A DNA stretch of 64,000 nt from Paramyrothecium sp. XJ0827 (taxonomy: Eukaryota; Ascomycota; Sordariomycetes; Hypocreales; Stachybotryaceae), in the NCBI GenBank assembly GCA_020881915.1, contig JAJFPB010000005.1, positions 310,001-374,000 of the forward strand, given 5' to 3'. Below the pieces are notes generated by a model. The model was not told where the DNA came from, did not search any database, and saw only the letters and a list, made by a program, of their open reading frames with translations. Within the stretch, counting starts at the first letter, position 1. Each line of letters opens with the position of its first letter. Position numbers and translations under genes: made by a program. Shown one piece after another: positions 24,214 to 35,287 of the stretch.

Positions 24214-24852
24214 CTTCCTTGCTAGGCATGGGCTGTTCGTGGATCTTTTGGGGTATAGGACAGAAAAGAAGATGGAAGCTAGGTGGGAAGGAATGCGAAA
24301 ATGGGAAATCGAGAGGCCTTGGCTGGTACATATGCGAACTTTGCTAATGCAGGCATGCATGATGAAAATTTTAAATGGCCGCAAAGGCTTGCTAATGGTT
24401 TTCGGTCCAGAGAAGTCAGGATAAGTTTTATTACTGCAGATGCCACGAGCCTTTTGGGGCCTTCTGCATGGACGAGAACTATATTCAGTTTCACGAGCAA
24501 TGATGATGCATTGGTTGCTCAGTCGGTTCGAATCTAAAGAATAATTCAAAAGCCTAAGGCTCGGCTGCGCTGGGGACGAGTACTAATCTCTGCAAGTAAG
24601 GCTCATCTATCAGAGTCCTAGTCGAGTCGTTATTGTATTCTTAATGTTCTGCTGTTCTCTAGATTTATGTAGCCGTTGCCGAGACCCCGAGCCACTTTGC
24701 TCGATGTTGGAATAGGGAAGTAAGTCAAAGGAGGTAGAAGCTGACACCGTCAATTTCATCAACATTTTCGATTTTTTGCGATTTTTCTGACACTCAAGGG
24801 TAAGTTAGTGGAAATAACGTGACAGTAGACAGGAGGTGTCAGCGTGCAGAGG
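24214..24852. other. Intergenic region
   Basis: This holds the 5' flank of the F-box gene (the frame stays open to 24549 but with no supported coding) and the upstream region of the next gene. Nothing else is recognised. Confidence 0.4.
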
Positions 24853-25712
24853 ATGTCAGCTTGGCCCACCTTGACTTATTTAAGGACAACCTTTAGGCAG
24901 ACTCATGCTGACATCAATTCACGTCGCCAAAACCTGGACTTGTCTCTACAAGTCTATAACAACAATGGCTTCGCTGCTGGAGGGCACATGCCCAGGACAA
25001 GTGGCCTTCGATGTTTTCGCACTGGTTCGCCCTTTTCCCTAGCTCCATGGGACGGCGCAACGAGGATTAACACATGCGTATTGCAGGACCAGTGGGATTA
25101 CGACAAACCCAATACCGTAGATGAGTTGCAGTGGCACAGTCTTGTCAAGCAATACTTGAAGCTTAACCCAGTAGACCGGATGGTTTGTGAAACCCGTTGT
25201 TTTATTCCTTTGTTAAGCAGAACCAACGACGAAGACTAAACGCGCAGCAGGAGTATCACAAATCCAGCTCGGAAGCCTCCGACAGCCCTTCTTCATACGT
25301 CGCGCCTTGTGCGGAGAAGGTGGCTCGTGTTTTGACTCCTCATCAAACCAACCAGGAGCGTAATATCTGTTCTCGTGTTGAGCATTCAGCACTATATATG
25401 CCAATACGGGTGCGGGCATGTTATGATCCTGCTCTAGAGGACGGATACGACCGGTTAGCTACCGCCGCCAGTCTGGGAGAGTTCGACTCGATCCAAGATC
25501 CGCTCATCCTAGATGACATCAATCTATATGTGGCTAGTCGTGATGACAGCGTGACAGATTACGTGGGTATGCTTGTAAGACGCATGCCTTCCCTTTGCGA
25601 CGTGGTGCAGGGCTGCGTGCAGGAGGATTACCAACACCTGGAAGACCTAGCGGATGACGATGACGAAGAACTGGATGCACTGCAACTTGCCTCGGCAAAG
25701 GCACGCATGTGA
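24853..25712 (+). CDS. Uncharacterised protein with acidic C-terminus
   Basis: Two long plus-strand frames (ending at 25239 and 25712) can be joined by removing 25183-25220 (GT...AG). This gives exons 24853-25182 and 25221-25712 and 273 residues in one frame. The 38-nt intron would be unusually short, so a frameshift is the alternative. I recognise no domain. Visible features are a Ser/Gln-rich middle part and an acidic patch near the end (LADDDDEELDALQL). The frame 25749-25934 just downstream also ends in an acidic tail and may be a degraded 3' continuation. Function unknown. Confidence 0.35.
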
Positions 25713-27462
25713 ATAGTACTCGCAGATGAAGAAAGTGTCCGGAAGCAGATGGTGAAGCTACTTTGGCTTGATCTTCACGGGAATTGCGTTTGGCAAAACA
25801 TGGCAGATCCAGATTCCTTTGTAGGTATGGTAGGCGCATTCATGGGTGGGTATATGCTAGCGGAGGCTGCAGAAACCCACTGTACCTATGGAAACTCGGA
25901 CCAAGAGAGCGATGGGGATGAAGATGAAGGATAGTGATGTCCGGAATTTCTTAGCTTGATTTGGGCATCGTGGATCTGGACTACAATAGTTCTAGTGACA
26001 GCTATCCACCAGTGTTGCTACTTGTCTTGCCTTGATCTTCGAAACAAGCAATGGATTGCTCTCAGCCCAGAACAAAACTTCGGCATGTAGTTAGAATGAT
26101 TTTGATACTGAGGATTCCAGACGCCACTGGTGAGTCCAATACATTCGAAACTGCATATAGATGCTTACGACAACTCTTGCTTCACTCTCTACGTGCCAGC
26201 GACCCCCACACATGGTCCGTTCTAAAGCAGTGGTCACGAACCCTGTGATCCTTGCACCCACGGTATACCTCAAGACGTGACAAGCATAGGCTGCCGATCA
26301 CCTCTTCCGCATTGCTGAGATTGAACACATGGGACTCGGACTAGTTGTTTGGTCCTCGAAGGACCGATGAATGACTATACTTCACTCGCAACAAAGAAAT
26401 GTCCGAGCTTGTGTTGACTTATTTTGCATCCTATCTGTGAATTCTCCGCGAATCCATGCCCTTGACTCTACAGCAAGCTACGGAGAATGAACTTGGGGTT
26501 CTTGTACATGAAAGAATACGGGCCCATGACAGCGCGTTGGCAATACCATTGCCAACGCGGAAGATATCGAACCTCCAATCGAGAGCTCCGAGCACATTAA
26601 AGGCTTCTAATCTCTTGACCTACGGAGACACACAGGCTACGAAGGAACTATCGAGCGTCGGTATCCGCATGTGTACTTCAAGGAGAGTAAGCCGCCCATT
26701 GGCTCAACGAATGGCAGCCCTCGCAATGGAGGAAATACTCAATCTGCCCACCACTTTAAGCGAGGGTTCCACTATATGCAACGCCTCTGTTCTCCTGACC
26801 AGTTCCCTCATCAGCGAGTCTTGGCAGGACAAGCGCACACAGAGTTGTGACACAATGCCAGTCCCCACGGAGCTTTTGCAGCAGATGGATGGTTACAATC
26901 GTACTTGAGCTGGCCCAGCAAGGGCAGTACGCTGGCCACTTGACGTGCAAATGTCGGCTTGTAGTTCGAAAGCGAGAACCGGCTGGACGTGTGGCTTGAT
27001 TCCTGGGTAGCATTGCAGATGCGGAGAATTCACTTCCACGTCTAGCGACAGGCCGAACACCTGCACTTCGTAGGCTCTGGCTCGTTATGGACGAAAATAG
27101 GTATATACCCCAGCTTTTCGAGGCGCTCAGTGATTGGTCCACAGGAAAATGCGCAACGAAATTCTCCGTTCCACATCGGGAAGATCAATATGCGACTTTA
27201 AGACTTCTTGCCAGTCTTGGTGTCGCAAGGCAAGTGTTGTCTGCTCACGTAGTCAAATCTCATCTTCCTCTCATTGGACGGAAGATTTAAATCCACCAAC
27301 TACATGCAAGACATTCCAGCTAGATGCACTTTGAGTCTGTATAAAAATCAACGACACTGTTGCCGAAACACCTATAAAGGAAGTGATTTCCTTCGTTTTA
27401 CCTGATGATCATCAACTCCATCTCCTATTTCAACCACTTGACCTTATTGGGAACCAATCAGT
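25713..27462. other. Intergenic region with short unassigned frames
   Basis: It holds two unassigned plus-strand frames, 25749-25934 and 26456-26908 (150 codons), neither with a recognisable domain. The last 100 bp are the promoter and leader of the pectate lyase gene. Confidence 0.4.
27373..27380 (+). promoter_or_regulatory. TATA-box-like element of the pectate lyase gene
   Basis: TATAAAGG lies 83 bp upstream of the pectate lyase start codon, with a pyrimidine-rich leader between them. Position and sequence fit a TATA box. No experimental start site is known. Confidence 0.5.
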
Positions 27463-28798
27463 ATGCATTACTACACATTTCTCGCTCTTCTGCCCGTTGC
27501 CTTGGGGTGCACCAACCCCAAGTCCAACTCCTGTGCCTCGTACATATCCGCCAATCCTGCGACGGCTTCACCCTTCTGTGCAAGCTTCACTCAAAACGTT
27601 GTCACAGCCACGGCAGCCCTGCCTGCTTGGGCCACCCACTGCAAGAACAAGCCCAAGGAAATCTCCAAGGAGTGTTCATGCTACTATACTGGCGGCCCTG
27701 TTGACCCCCCAGCCTCTACTGAGCAGCCTCCTCCCCCTTCCTCCACCCAGCAGCCGCCTACCACCATTGTCACGTCCACCACCACTCGAGGCAATCCGCC
27801 CGTCGAGACTGGCAACTGTGGCGTGGCTAATGAGCAGCAGCTTGTCGGTTTCGGTGTTGGAGCGACTGGCGGTGGCAGCAGTGGCGGTACCACTGTCACC
27901 TCGTGCTCCGCGTTGACGGCTGCTGCCAAGAGCGGCGGTGTCATTCGTATCAGTGGCCTGCTAAGCGGCTGTGGTGTCATTGCTGTTACTAGCCAAAGTA
28001 CTTTCCTTGGCGTTGGTGCCAACTCTGGTCAGTTCCTGATCTTTTTGTGCAATGAACCAAGCTAATAATATCTTCAGGTCTCACCAATGGTGGCTTCCGC
28101 CTCAAGGACGTTACAAACGTGGTCTTCCGCAACCTTGTTTTGTCACGCCCACCCAGTGGCAAAGATCTCATCGACATTGAGTCTTCCACTTACATTTGGA
28201 TTGATCACTGCGACCTTTCTGCCGAAGGTCTTGTAGGCGACAAGGACTACTACGATGGTCTCGCCGATGCTAAGCGTGCCTCCGACTTCATCACAATCAG
28301 CTGGACCAAGTTCCATGATCACTGGAAGGCCAGTCTCGTCGGACACTCCGACAGCGCTTCAGAGGATCGTGGTCACTCTCGCATTACATACCACCACAAC
28401 TTATGGAGCAACATCAACAGCCGAACGCCATCTCTTCGTTTCGGTACGGCTCATATCTACAGCAGCTGCTATGAGGACATCCCCACTTCTGGCATCAACT
28501 CTCGCATGGGTGCCAATGTCCTGGTCGAGCAGAACTCTTTCACAAATACCAACCTTGCTATCGTGACTAACCTGGACAGTGACTTGGAGGGTTACGCAAA
28601 CGAGAGGAATAACCTTTTCATCAACAGTAACACTCAAATCACTCTCAAGGGCAGCTGGACGGCACCTTACAGCTACACGTAAGTCAAACCAAAGGAACAG
28701 CAAGAACATAACTGACTGGTATGATTAGATTGGACCCGGCCTCATGCATCTGTAGCCTCGTCAAGTCGAGGGCTGGCACTGGCAAGATCACTGTTTAG
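27463..28798 (+). CDS. Secreted pectate lyase (polysaccharide lyase family 1) with N-terminal Cys module
   Basis: Cleaves de-esterified pectin by beta-elimination outside the cell. Three exons (27463-28027, 28078-28678, 28729-28798) give 411 residues. A signal peptide (MHYYTFLALLPVALG) precedes a module of about 60 residues with five cysteines. A Pro/Thr/Ser-rich linker (about residues 75-115) then leads to the parallel beta-helix lyase domain. Family 1 signatures are visible: YIWIDHCDLS (calcium-site region), SDFITISWTKFHDHWK, SRITYHHNLW and RTPSLRFGTAH, which holds the catalytic Arg region. The last exon supplies a Cys-containing tail (DPASCICSLVKS). All phases fit and the gene looks intact. 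It suggests a plant-associated or plant-litter lifestyle. Confidence 0.93.
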
Positions 28799-29185
28799 GA
28801 GGACATTTGAGAATTCTCGACGTACAAGGATTCAATTCGTAAATTCATGGTTGTCTAGTATAAGCTTGTGCTCAAATACAACATTTTATGTGTTTCTGTA
28901 ATCAACATAATGATTGTGACACCGATGGCAGCCGGATTAAACCTTGGCTGATTACTCCATACTTGTAGTTTATCCACGGCGAGCGTGAGGGCTGGAGCTT
29001 CCAAATGCACTACTCATCAACATCATCTGAACTAGTATATTTTAAAAGTGAGAGTTGACATATGGACAAGAGTGACCTTGGTTGCTGCACGACAGTCTAG
29101 AGGAGAATCCTTCCACATAAGGAACCAGTTATTGGCAACATTCGATTACTTTCATAGCAGAATCATGATAGAGATTGACAGCGAC
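28799..29185. other. Intergenic region between pectate lyase and C2H2 gene
   Basis: It holds the 3' flanks of both convergent genes. From about 28855 onward it is one copy of the diverged direct repeat described separately. Confidence 0.5.
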
Positions 29186-29290
29186 TTAGTTATAATGTTT
29201 TCTTTTATTATGACGCAAAAGATTATCCTTCCTAGAAACTGACACACTGCAGTACTTGCAATTAAAATGGAAAACGATGACCCCAGCCTC
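28855..29290. repeat. Diverged direct repeat, copy 1 (C2H2 3' end and flank)
   Basis: This segment is related to 33635-34055 in the same orientation. Matching blocks include CAAATACAACATT against CAAATATAACATT, TGTGACACC in both, CTTCCAAATGCACT against CTTTCAAATGGACT, and TGACGCAAAAG followed by TTATCCTTCC in both. The second finger of the zinc-finger gene lies inside the homology. Many differences are C/T or A/G transitions. Confidence 0.75.
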
Positions 29291-30261
29291 CGATCGATGT
29301 TTTGTTGCTTCTCTCTGTCACGATTGCAATCAAACCCTTTACCACAGAATCGACAAACGAAGCGTTTCTTTTTGGTTCTCATTCTTTGCTTTTGACTCAT
29401 ACTATTATAGTTATTAGACCTGTACTTTCCATGAAGACGAAGACACCACCTTAAAGCTGATCCTAGCGCGCTGGATTGCGTGTTGATCTGGGATGCTATT
29501 GGCTCGGGTTGTTGGTGGATATTGGAGGGTATCTGCCTTGTCAAGGAATCGAGTTGTATCTCATTTGAAGATTCACAATGGCATAGGGTTCCAGGCATAG
29601 AGTTGTTCAAACTCAATGGCCAACAAATGCCTAACTGGTTCTGTAAGTCCACGAAATTTGTCCCAAGGTTATCGGTAAACCCCGCAGTTAAACAAGCGGC
29701 GTGATATGGCTCAAAAGGATTATCGTCAAATTGCATAGAAATCTCGTTTGTTTCCTCAAGGCCAATAGTTTGATCTGCTGGATCGCTCGAGGACCTAGTC
29801 GAAAATCCATCAGTTCCGGACCATGCGGTGGTTATGTTGCTCAAGCCGGGTGTATTATTGCTGTCTGGTAGCATCGCGAAAGGGTCATTGGATAGCGCCT
29901 CGACCGGATTGTAGGCTGCAAAATCAACCGATGTCATCGAAGCTCCAAAAACACTCTCTAGACTGTTGAGAAAACCTGCATGAAAGAGGTTCGGGATTTC
30001 GGTCCACGGGATAGCATCCGCATTGTCATTGTCAACACAACAATATGTCCACTCCACTTGGGGAGGGCACTCTTCGAATTCGTCTTGTTCCATGAAAGTT
30101 GTTGTTTGATGTACCTCAAGGTATATTGAGGTACAGTAGGATGTGAATTTTTTGTTGACTGTTGCTGCTTTTCGATAGTAGAATCGCAACAGGACTCGGT
30201 TTAACGACTTGACCGGGTCATCCATTCTGACTAGAACATTCTTAGTACTTCTACCTCTCAT
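29186..30261 (-). pseudogene. C2H2 zinc-finger regulator with frameshift in the finger region
   Basis: The frame from ATG 30261 runs about 330 codons through an acidic, Ser/Asn-rich N-terminus. It then has a basic stretch (MRTKKKRF) and the start of a C2H2 finger, FVCRFCGKGFDCNRDRE. In that frame the expected His residues are absent and the chain runs into an unlikely hydrophobic tail. In the adjacent frame a complete second finger follows at once (FNCKYCSVSVSRKDNLLRH, then KRKH; spacing C-x2-C-x12-H-x4-H), ending at the stop 29188-29186. A 1-nt loss near 29310-29325, within the His segment of finger 1, explains both. It was probably a DNA-binding transcription factor. A decayed relative of its 3' end lies at 33.9 kb. 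Confidence 0.7.
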
Positions 30262-31113
30262 ATCGAGTTTGACACCTACATATTACGAAAGAAAGAAAAG
30301 TCTTGTCCGATGCTAGCAAAAGCTCTTTAGAATTGCCGTCCCAGCGTGCCATCTTAGTCGAGAAGGTTTCGAGCAACTGTTGCCGGCATGGGCAACTACC
30401 CGAGACGCTTTGTGGACGGTGAATTGGCCAGACGCGTGGGATCTGGCGCTATTGAGCTTAAGAGCCATAGTCACAGACAGAAAATAGCCTTTGCCAGCAT
30501 AGGACCCTTTAATCAGAGAGTCGTGAGAGGGAAGACTAGTGCTTCCGAAGAACGTGTGGTCGTGCGAGGGTCGGTACTTATTTTCCGTGTGGATGGAGGA
30601 AGTTTGCCCATCACACGCAAATTAAGTACTCCAACGAGTGGCACTCACTCGCACGACCACACGTTATTCAGGAGCACTAGTCCGTGTTAAGGGTTGTTGT
30701 TGAAAAGAGAGTGATGTGGAAAGGTCAAAGGTCTTCAGCAAGGCGGGAATCTGTGGATAGTTATCTTTTTGTAGCCCCTCATGACTGCAACTGGGTTCAT
30801 CATACGGTTGCATTGTGGCGGTTGATATTTGTGGTTGATTGGGCAGCATGGGGAGGCCGGTGCATGATGGCAAGGTTACATTGATTGAGGAGGCCGAGTC
30901 GAGCTCGAATCACGATGCGCCACGGCTCGGCCTCCCAAGCAACCAATGTTATCAGGCCCTTCGGCAAGGATCAGGGCGACTCATTGCTTTTTTTAAATCC
31001 AGTGATTATGATTTAATGGACGATCATCCCCGAGATTCTAACGCCTTCATCCTTGGCTAGCTGTGCATAATACTTCAACTGATGAATTTTTTAGTTTTGA
31101 GAAGCTTTCTAAT
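30262..31113. other. Intergenic region carrying a palindromic element
   Basis: It contains the 147-bp inverted repeat at 30535-30681, annotated separately. The other short frames, including 30388-30690, run through the palindrome and are not called. Confidence 0.5.
30535..30681. mobile_element. Near-perfect palindrome, MITE-like fold-back element
   Basis: The element begins and ends with ACTAGTGCT and its inverse. The outer arms of about 34 nt pair almost perfectly: the left arm contains AACGTGTGGTCGTGCGAG and the right arm its exact reverse complement, with three mismatches elsewhere. After a small asymmetric loop the pairing resumes through GTACTTA(A/T)TTT and CGTGTG. The whole could fold into a hairpin of about 60 bp arms. 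No open frame is credible and no clear target-site duplication is seen, so a non-autonomous DNA transposon (MITE) is an inference. Confidence 0.65.
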
Positions 31114-32907
31114 ATGGAGTATCAACACTTTATCCCTCAGTTTATTCTCAAAAATTATGCGAAGCCTTACGAGTGTCGCCAGCCTGATTGCAAGGGCAAA
31201 AAGAAAAGATCTCGCCACAACCACGAGAAGGGGAAACACCCCGGAGATCCAGTTGTAAGACGCCAGAACCGGGAAGTGTGTTGAAGCCAGCTATGGCAAT
31301 TTCCATGACTTCGCCCCAATCTCTCCGCGACTCATGATCGTGCTCCGAACCCGTCTCCTTCCTATACCCCAAGAAGACCAAGAGCCAGAAGTAAAGCAAC
31401 AAAGGGAGGATCTTCTGTGGTCCGCATTCGGCCAAAACTTCAATTTTGGTGCCCGATCCATGCTCGAGGACCTACCTGTACAACTGCCACGCAATAGCTA
31501 CACTCAGAATCTCGGAGGATATGTGTATACCACTGATGACGGAATAAGAACAGACAAGGATAGATTCATCTTCGACTTCTTTCCCATCAAGTCAAGACAC
31601 GTTCGTATAATTAATGGGATCTTTCTCGACAATGCCTACCGTGGAACTTCCATTGCTTTCGGTTCGCACACAGCCTTCGTTCGTACATTGGATTGGTTCA
31701 TGAGCGAGCCCTGCAAAGTCGGCAAGATTATCACTGGCAGCGACGCAAGCCGGCGACTCAAATATGTGAAGGGCTTGGAGAAACTGGCAAAGTCACTCGG
31801 CTGCACAAAGCCTGCCCTGTTTAGAATTGTGCCGAACCCCGAGGTAGCTGACTCTGGGAGATTTGAAGACAAGCACATCAAATTTCGACATTTGATGGAA
31901 GGAGATCAAGCTTCATCGCAAAGCAGCGAGCGGGATCACATCAATGCATTTATGGATTGCTTTTGCAAACTTGGTAAGTGATCCCAACTTCTACCTCATG
32001 GTCACGACTAATTTAGAAGCACGCACCGAAACTCCATCGACTTTCTCCCATGATATAGCACAAGCCGGGAAGATGAGGTACTTGGAGAATATGATAGACA
32101 TCTGGAGTACTGGGGTCGATGAGCATGTGAGGCGCCGAAATCGACGGCTTTTGCGCAACGCGTATATGGAACTCCCTTCTTCTCGAGTGTGGTTGTATGT
32201 GAAGCGCATCCGACTCGAGCGTCTCGCCGACAATGACGGTACTTCACTTGACGTGGAGTTATTCTTGCAAAAGAATCTCAGAAATGGCCCGGAAGATGTA
32301 TTCATTGCTGGTAGGCTGATCTACTGCCCTAAGTTCTGTCCTTTGCTGACCTGGAAACGCCATAGCTCGCCATTTGATGAGCACAACAGTCCTTAACCGA
32401 CACATGCACATTACCGCCACCAACGATCTGAAAAGAAAAATGCTTCCATTTGTTTCGTGGTGGCCGCAGGGAGAATTTGGTCCCATGAACTTCTTACGAC
32501 TCAAGATGTTCTACGACCATGTTCTCGCCGCACCTGGTAAGTTGAAAAGCAAAAGTGGGTTGTGCAGAAGCTAACAGACAAGAAAGGCCAAATAAAGTGT
32601 TGTGGTATGTCGGCCATCCCACTTTTAGACATGTGTCTCTACTAATCACCCGAAAGGCATCAAGATAATTGGGAAATTGGCGTCTGTTTCTGAACTTCTA
32701 TTGCTTCGTGAAGGCACTCATTTGCAGCCCACTGCTGCAGATAGATACCTAGGAGAAGACGAAAAACTCGAGTTGTGGACGAGAATCCAGGTCAAATCTC
32801 GATTTGCAGGGGTGTTACAAGGTAAGATGGCTCCCAAGGAGATCAAGGATCTGGAGGCGATCTTCTTTGACCTCACGTATCCGACGCCACCAACTGCAGT
32901 TGCTTAA
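31114..32907 (+). pseudogene. DUF4238 family gene with an internal deletion
   Basis: The N-terminal family signature is present at ATG 31114: MEYQHFIPQFILKNYA, then a basic Lys/Arg/His segment and GDPVV. The next family block, NFHDFAPISPRLMIVLRTRLL, follows about 50 nt after the first block ends, in another frame. Family members have some 150-200 residues in between, so a middle section is missing. From about 31270 to the stop at 32907 the reading is good again, with at least four further introns: 31975-32016 or so (GTAAGT...TTTAG), one near 32311-32365, and two around 32537-32655. The terminal exon is intact. DUF4238 proteins have no agreed function. The deletion probably inactivates this copy. 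Confidence 0.65.
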
Positions 32908-33269
32908 GACTGCATGGACGATCCTGTTTTTTAAAGAGTTTGACTGTGCAGTTGCGTCTCGGGCTATATAAGGTTCTTAATGTACGCATTTTCTCAAACG
33001 ATTCCAATAGTTCGAGTCTTGAGTGATGTCAAGCAACTGGACGGACTGGAAAACGCCGTTACCTGAAAATGGACATAGTCATTCAGAGACGAAGGAACGG
33101 CAGAATAAATGCCTTGGAGTCCGATGTCTAAAGGATGAGATATTTGCAACCCTGCCAGCATCCAATCTCTTGTCTTGCAACGTGAGCCCCGCTTCAGTGC
33201 AAAACACTGTTTCCTGATGACGGAAAACTCACTTAGAACATACATGTTATAATTCAAGGCATTGCATAG
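32908..33269. other. Short intergenic region
   Basis: Nothing is recognised. It is flanked by the DUF4238 gene and the decayed polyketide synthase tail. Confidence 0.4.
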
Positions 33270-33620
33270 GTGAACTAAGTGCACAATCCACTTCGCTATG
33301 TTATATTGGACCACCATTAGCTTCTGCTCAACGACATCACTGAGGCCCTTGAGGTGTTTTTTTGGCTTATAAGGTCAAGAACCGACATGCCCACTTCAAA
33401 CATGTCCGAAAATCATGTGCGAAATTCAGCAGCAATCATGCTGCCCATGCCGAAATTCGAAAGAAACTTGTGGTTATCAATCTGATATAGAGGAGTGAGA
33501 ACGAGATTGGGAAATCGTTGAAGAATCAGCTATAGGATAGCTTTTCCATATGACTTGGCGCCTGATGTAGAGGACAGTGACTCCTGGACGCGCTGATTTA
33601 GGCCCTCGAGCCAGGTTATG
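33270..33620 (-). pseudogene. Relic of a polyketide synthase acyl-carrier-protein tail
   Basis: Read on the minus strand, this resembles the C-terminal 90 residues of the neighbouring PKS, with frame breaks. Successive open pieces are LNQRVQESLSS, a stop near 33530, a stretch ending DNHKFLSNFGMGSMIAAEFR, then FEVGMSVLDLISQKN, and in another frame LKGLSDVVEQKLM. The matching parts of the intact carrier domain at 35.3-35.5 kb are SDHKPLSQFGIDSMVAAELR, IPFLDLLSSTKSL and LRDLASLIEIKI. The Ser that would carry phosphopantetheine is still present (GSM, near 33437). The divergence is large, so this is a remnant of a different PKS or a very old duplicate. No upstream PKS domain is left next to it. 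Confidence 0.7.
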
Positions 33621-33634
33621 CGGCAGCAGCCGTC

Positions 33635-34055
33635 TGGCATAAGTTTGTACACAAATATAACATTCAATCTGTTTCGTATAGTCGATATGATGGCTGTGAC
33701 ACCAATAGCTAATAGGACTAACCTGGATGGTAACTTACGATGTATACATGCCGGCCATGAGACCTGGGGGCTTTCAAATGGACTGCTCACAAATACACCT
33801 TGGAATAGCAGTTATCAACGGGTGAAAGCTAAGGCGAGGACAGGAACAACTCTGCCTGCTAATCAACCAGTGTAGAGGTGGATGAGTCACTCCTAAATTA
33901 GGGGTCAGTTGTGGATTACGCTGAATCAATCCCACAGCACAGAGAGATGGGCAGTGACTTGATCGAGACATTTTCTTTTGTGACGCAAAAGCTTATCCTT
34001 CCCAGTAAATGAAATATTACAGTACTTGCAATGGACATGGACAGCGATGATTCAT
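33635..34055. repeat. Diverged direct repeat, copy 2, with relic of C2H2 finger
   Basis: This is the counterpart of 28855-29290. On the minus strand it still encodes a finger-like stretch, HCKYCNISFTGKDKLLRH followed by KRKC. It is a C2HC variant of the second finger of the gene at 29.2 kb, preceded by a broken remnant of finger 1 (NRDK, then a stop). The upstream coding region is not recognisable, so only the 3' end and flank were duplicated or survive. Confidence 0.7.
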
Positions 34056-35287
34056 CCCATTTTATCACGATTGGGACCAAAACACGACATGCTATCTAAC
34101 TAACAATAAGGCCAGATAGTATGTAACCATTTGATCGTAGGAAAAGCTTGGACTTGATGGAGGAATATGCCAATTCCATGCCTGCCGTGCTAATGAGGAG
34201 GCTCAATCTCCTTCCTTACATACAAGAATTTTACAGATGCCAGGACTAGGCTCAGTGAGCTATAGGGTAGCTAAATATAGATAGTTTCTTGATGCCTCCC
34301 TAACCACGGGAGATGAAAAAAATAATCTTGTGTGTCTAGTCCGCTGTAGAGTGCCTTGATTTACTTGAAAGCCACTAGAAATCAGCACACAGACGCCAAA
34401 AGTGTTTAACATGGTAAGCTCATGTGCTGTTGAAGTTGAGACTCCAGAAACTTTCCCCAAATTTTAGCCCACGCTCTGGCAATTTGAATAAGCGATTCAT
34501 TGTCACTCTGGACTGTAAAACCGAGAATCTGTAAGAATGTGTCCTCGTTAAATAGCTGGATATTCTATCTGAGGGGCAAGGCTTCGATTTCAGAACTCCG
34601 ATGAAGTCATTCCACCTACGATAGTATGCCAAATCCTATAGACACTGCACCACAGTCTTCAAATCAGAAGACGAATCCAAAGTCGCGGCTTCAATTGCCT
34701 AGAGGACGTTGCTAGTAATGGATTTGCGTGATTCAACATGATGAGGCGTCGAGATGCCCAGCCTTAAACCAGTGGTTCTCCTTTGGGTCTGCTATATTTT
34801 GAGTGGTATAAATTATGCTCTCTTGCGATTCCGGATGACAGTTACCTCAACACCAGCTTCCGTGTGCACCAAAATGCTTTCACTAGTCCGTGGGACGGCT
34901 CATTCATGAAGTACCTAGAAAGGAGGCAATAGAGATGACTGGCAAAGTGGCTATGTTGACAAAGATGAGGTTGTAATTGTCAGAAACGTGGTGGACGGCG
35001 GAAACACAATGGTTCGTTCAAAGTTTGATTAAAAATTAATTTCGCCAACGACAAGACCTCTGTTGGAATTTAGGGTTAGTAATGATGAGCAACTCGCGGA
35101 ATGCTCCAATGATTTTTTCAAATTAAAGACAATGCTTAACAGTACTGCTAAGGTATGTAACCCAAAAGACAACGCCGTTCATTATTATTGCGTCAAACAG
35201 AAAACATATTCCCCAGCAGCGCAAGTTAATATATGTTCTACCACTAAAAGAGTCCACTGAAAAATAGAACTCTATTGAATAACGTCT
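34056..35287. other. Decayed intergenic region
   Basis: About 1.2 kb with stops in all frames. One plus-strand stretch near 34818-34925 (LNTSFRVHQNAFTSP, then FMKYLERR) and the following DKDEVVIV faintly resemble an O-methyltransferase substrate region and Rossmann start. This is too weak to call. A minus stretch at 34430-34530 is open but unassigned. Confidence 0.35.

Noticed and set aside
24511..24540. tRNA-like TTGCTCAGTCGGTTCGAATC string
   Set aside because: The A-box-like and B-box-like words overlap instead of being 40-50 nt apart, and no acceptor stem pairs around them.
34818..35030. O-methyltransferase-like fragments on the plus strand
   Set aside because: Only two short, low-similarity stretches in different frames, without a clear SAM motif. 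Not enough to call a relic.
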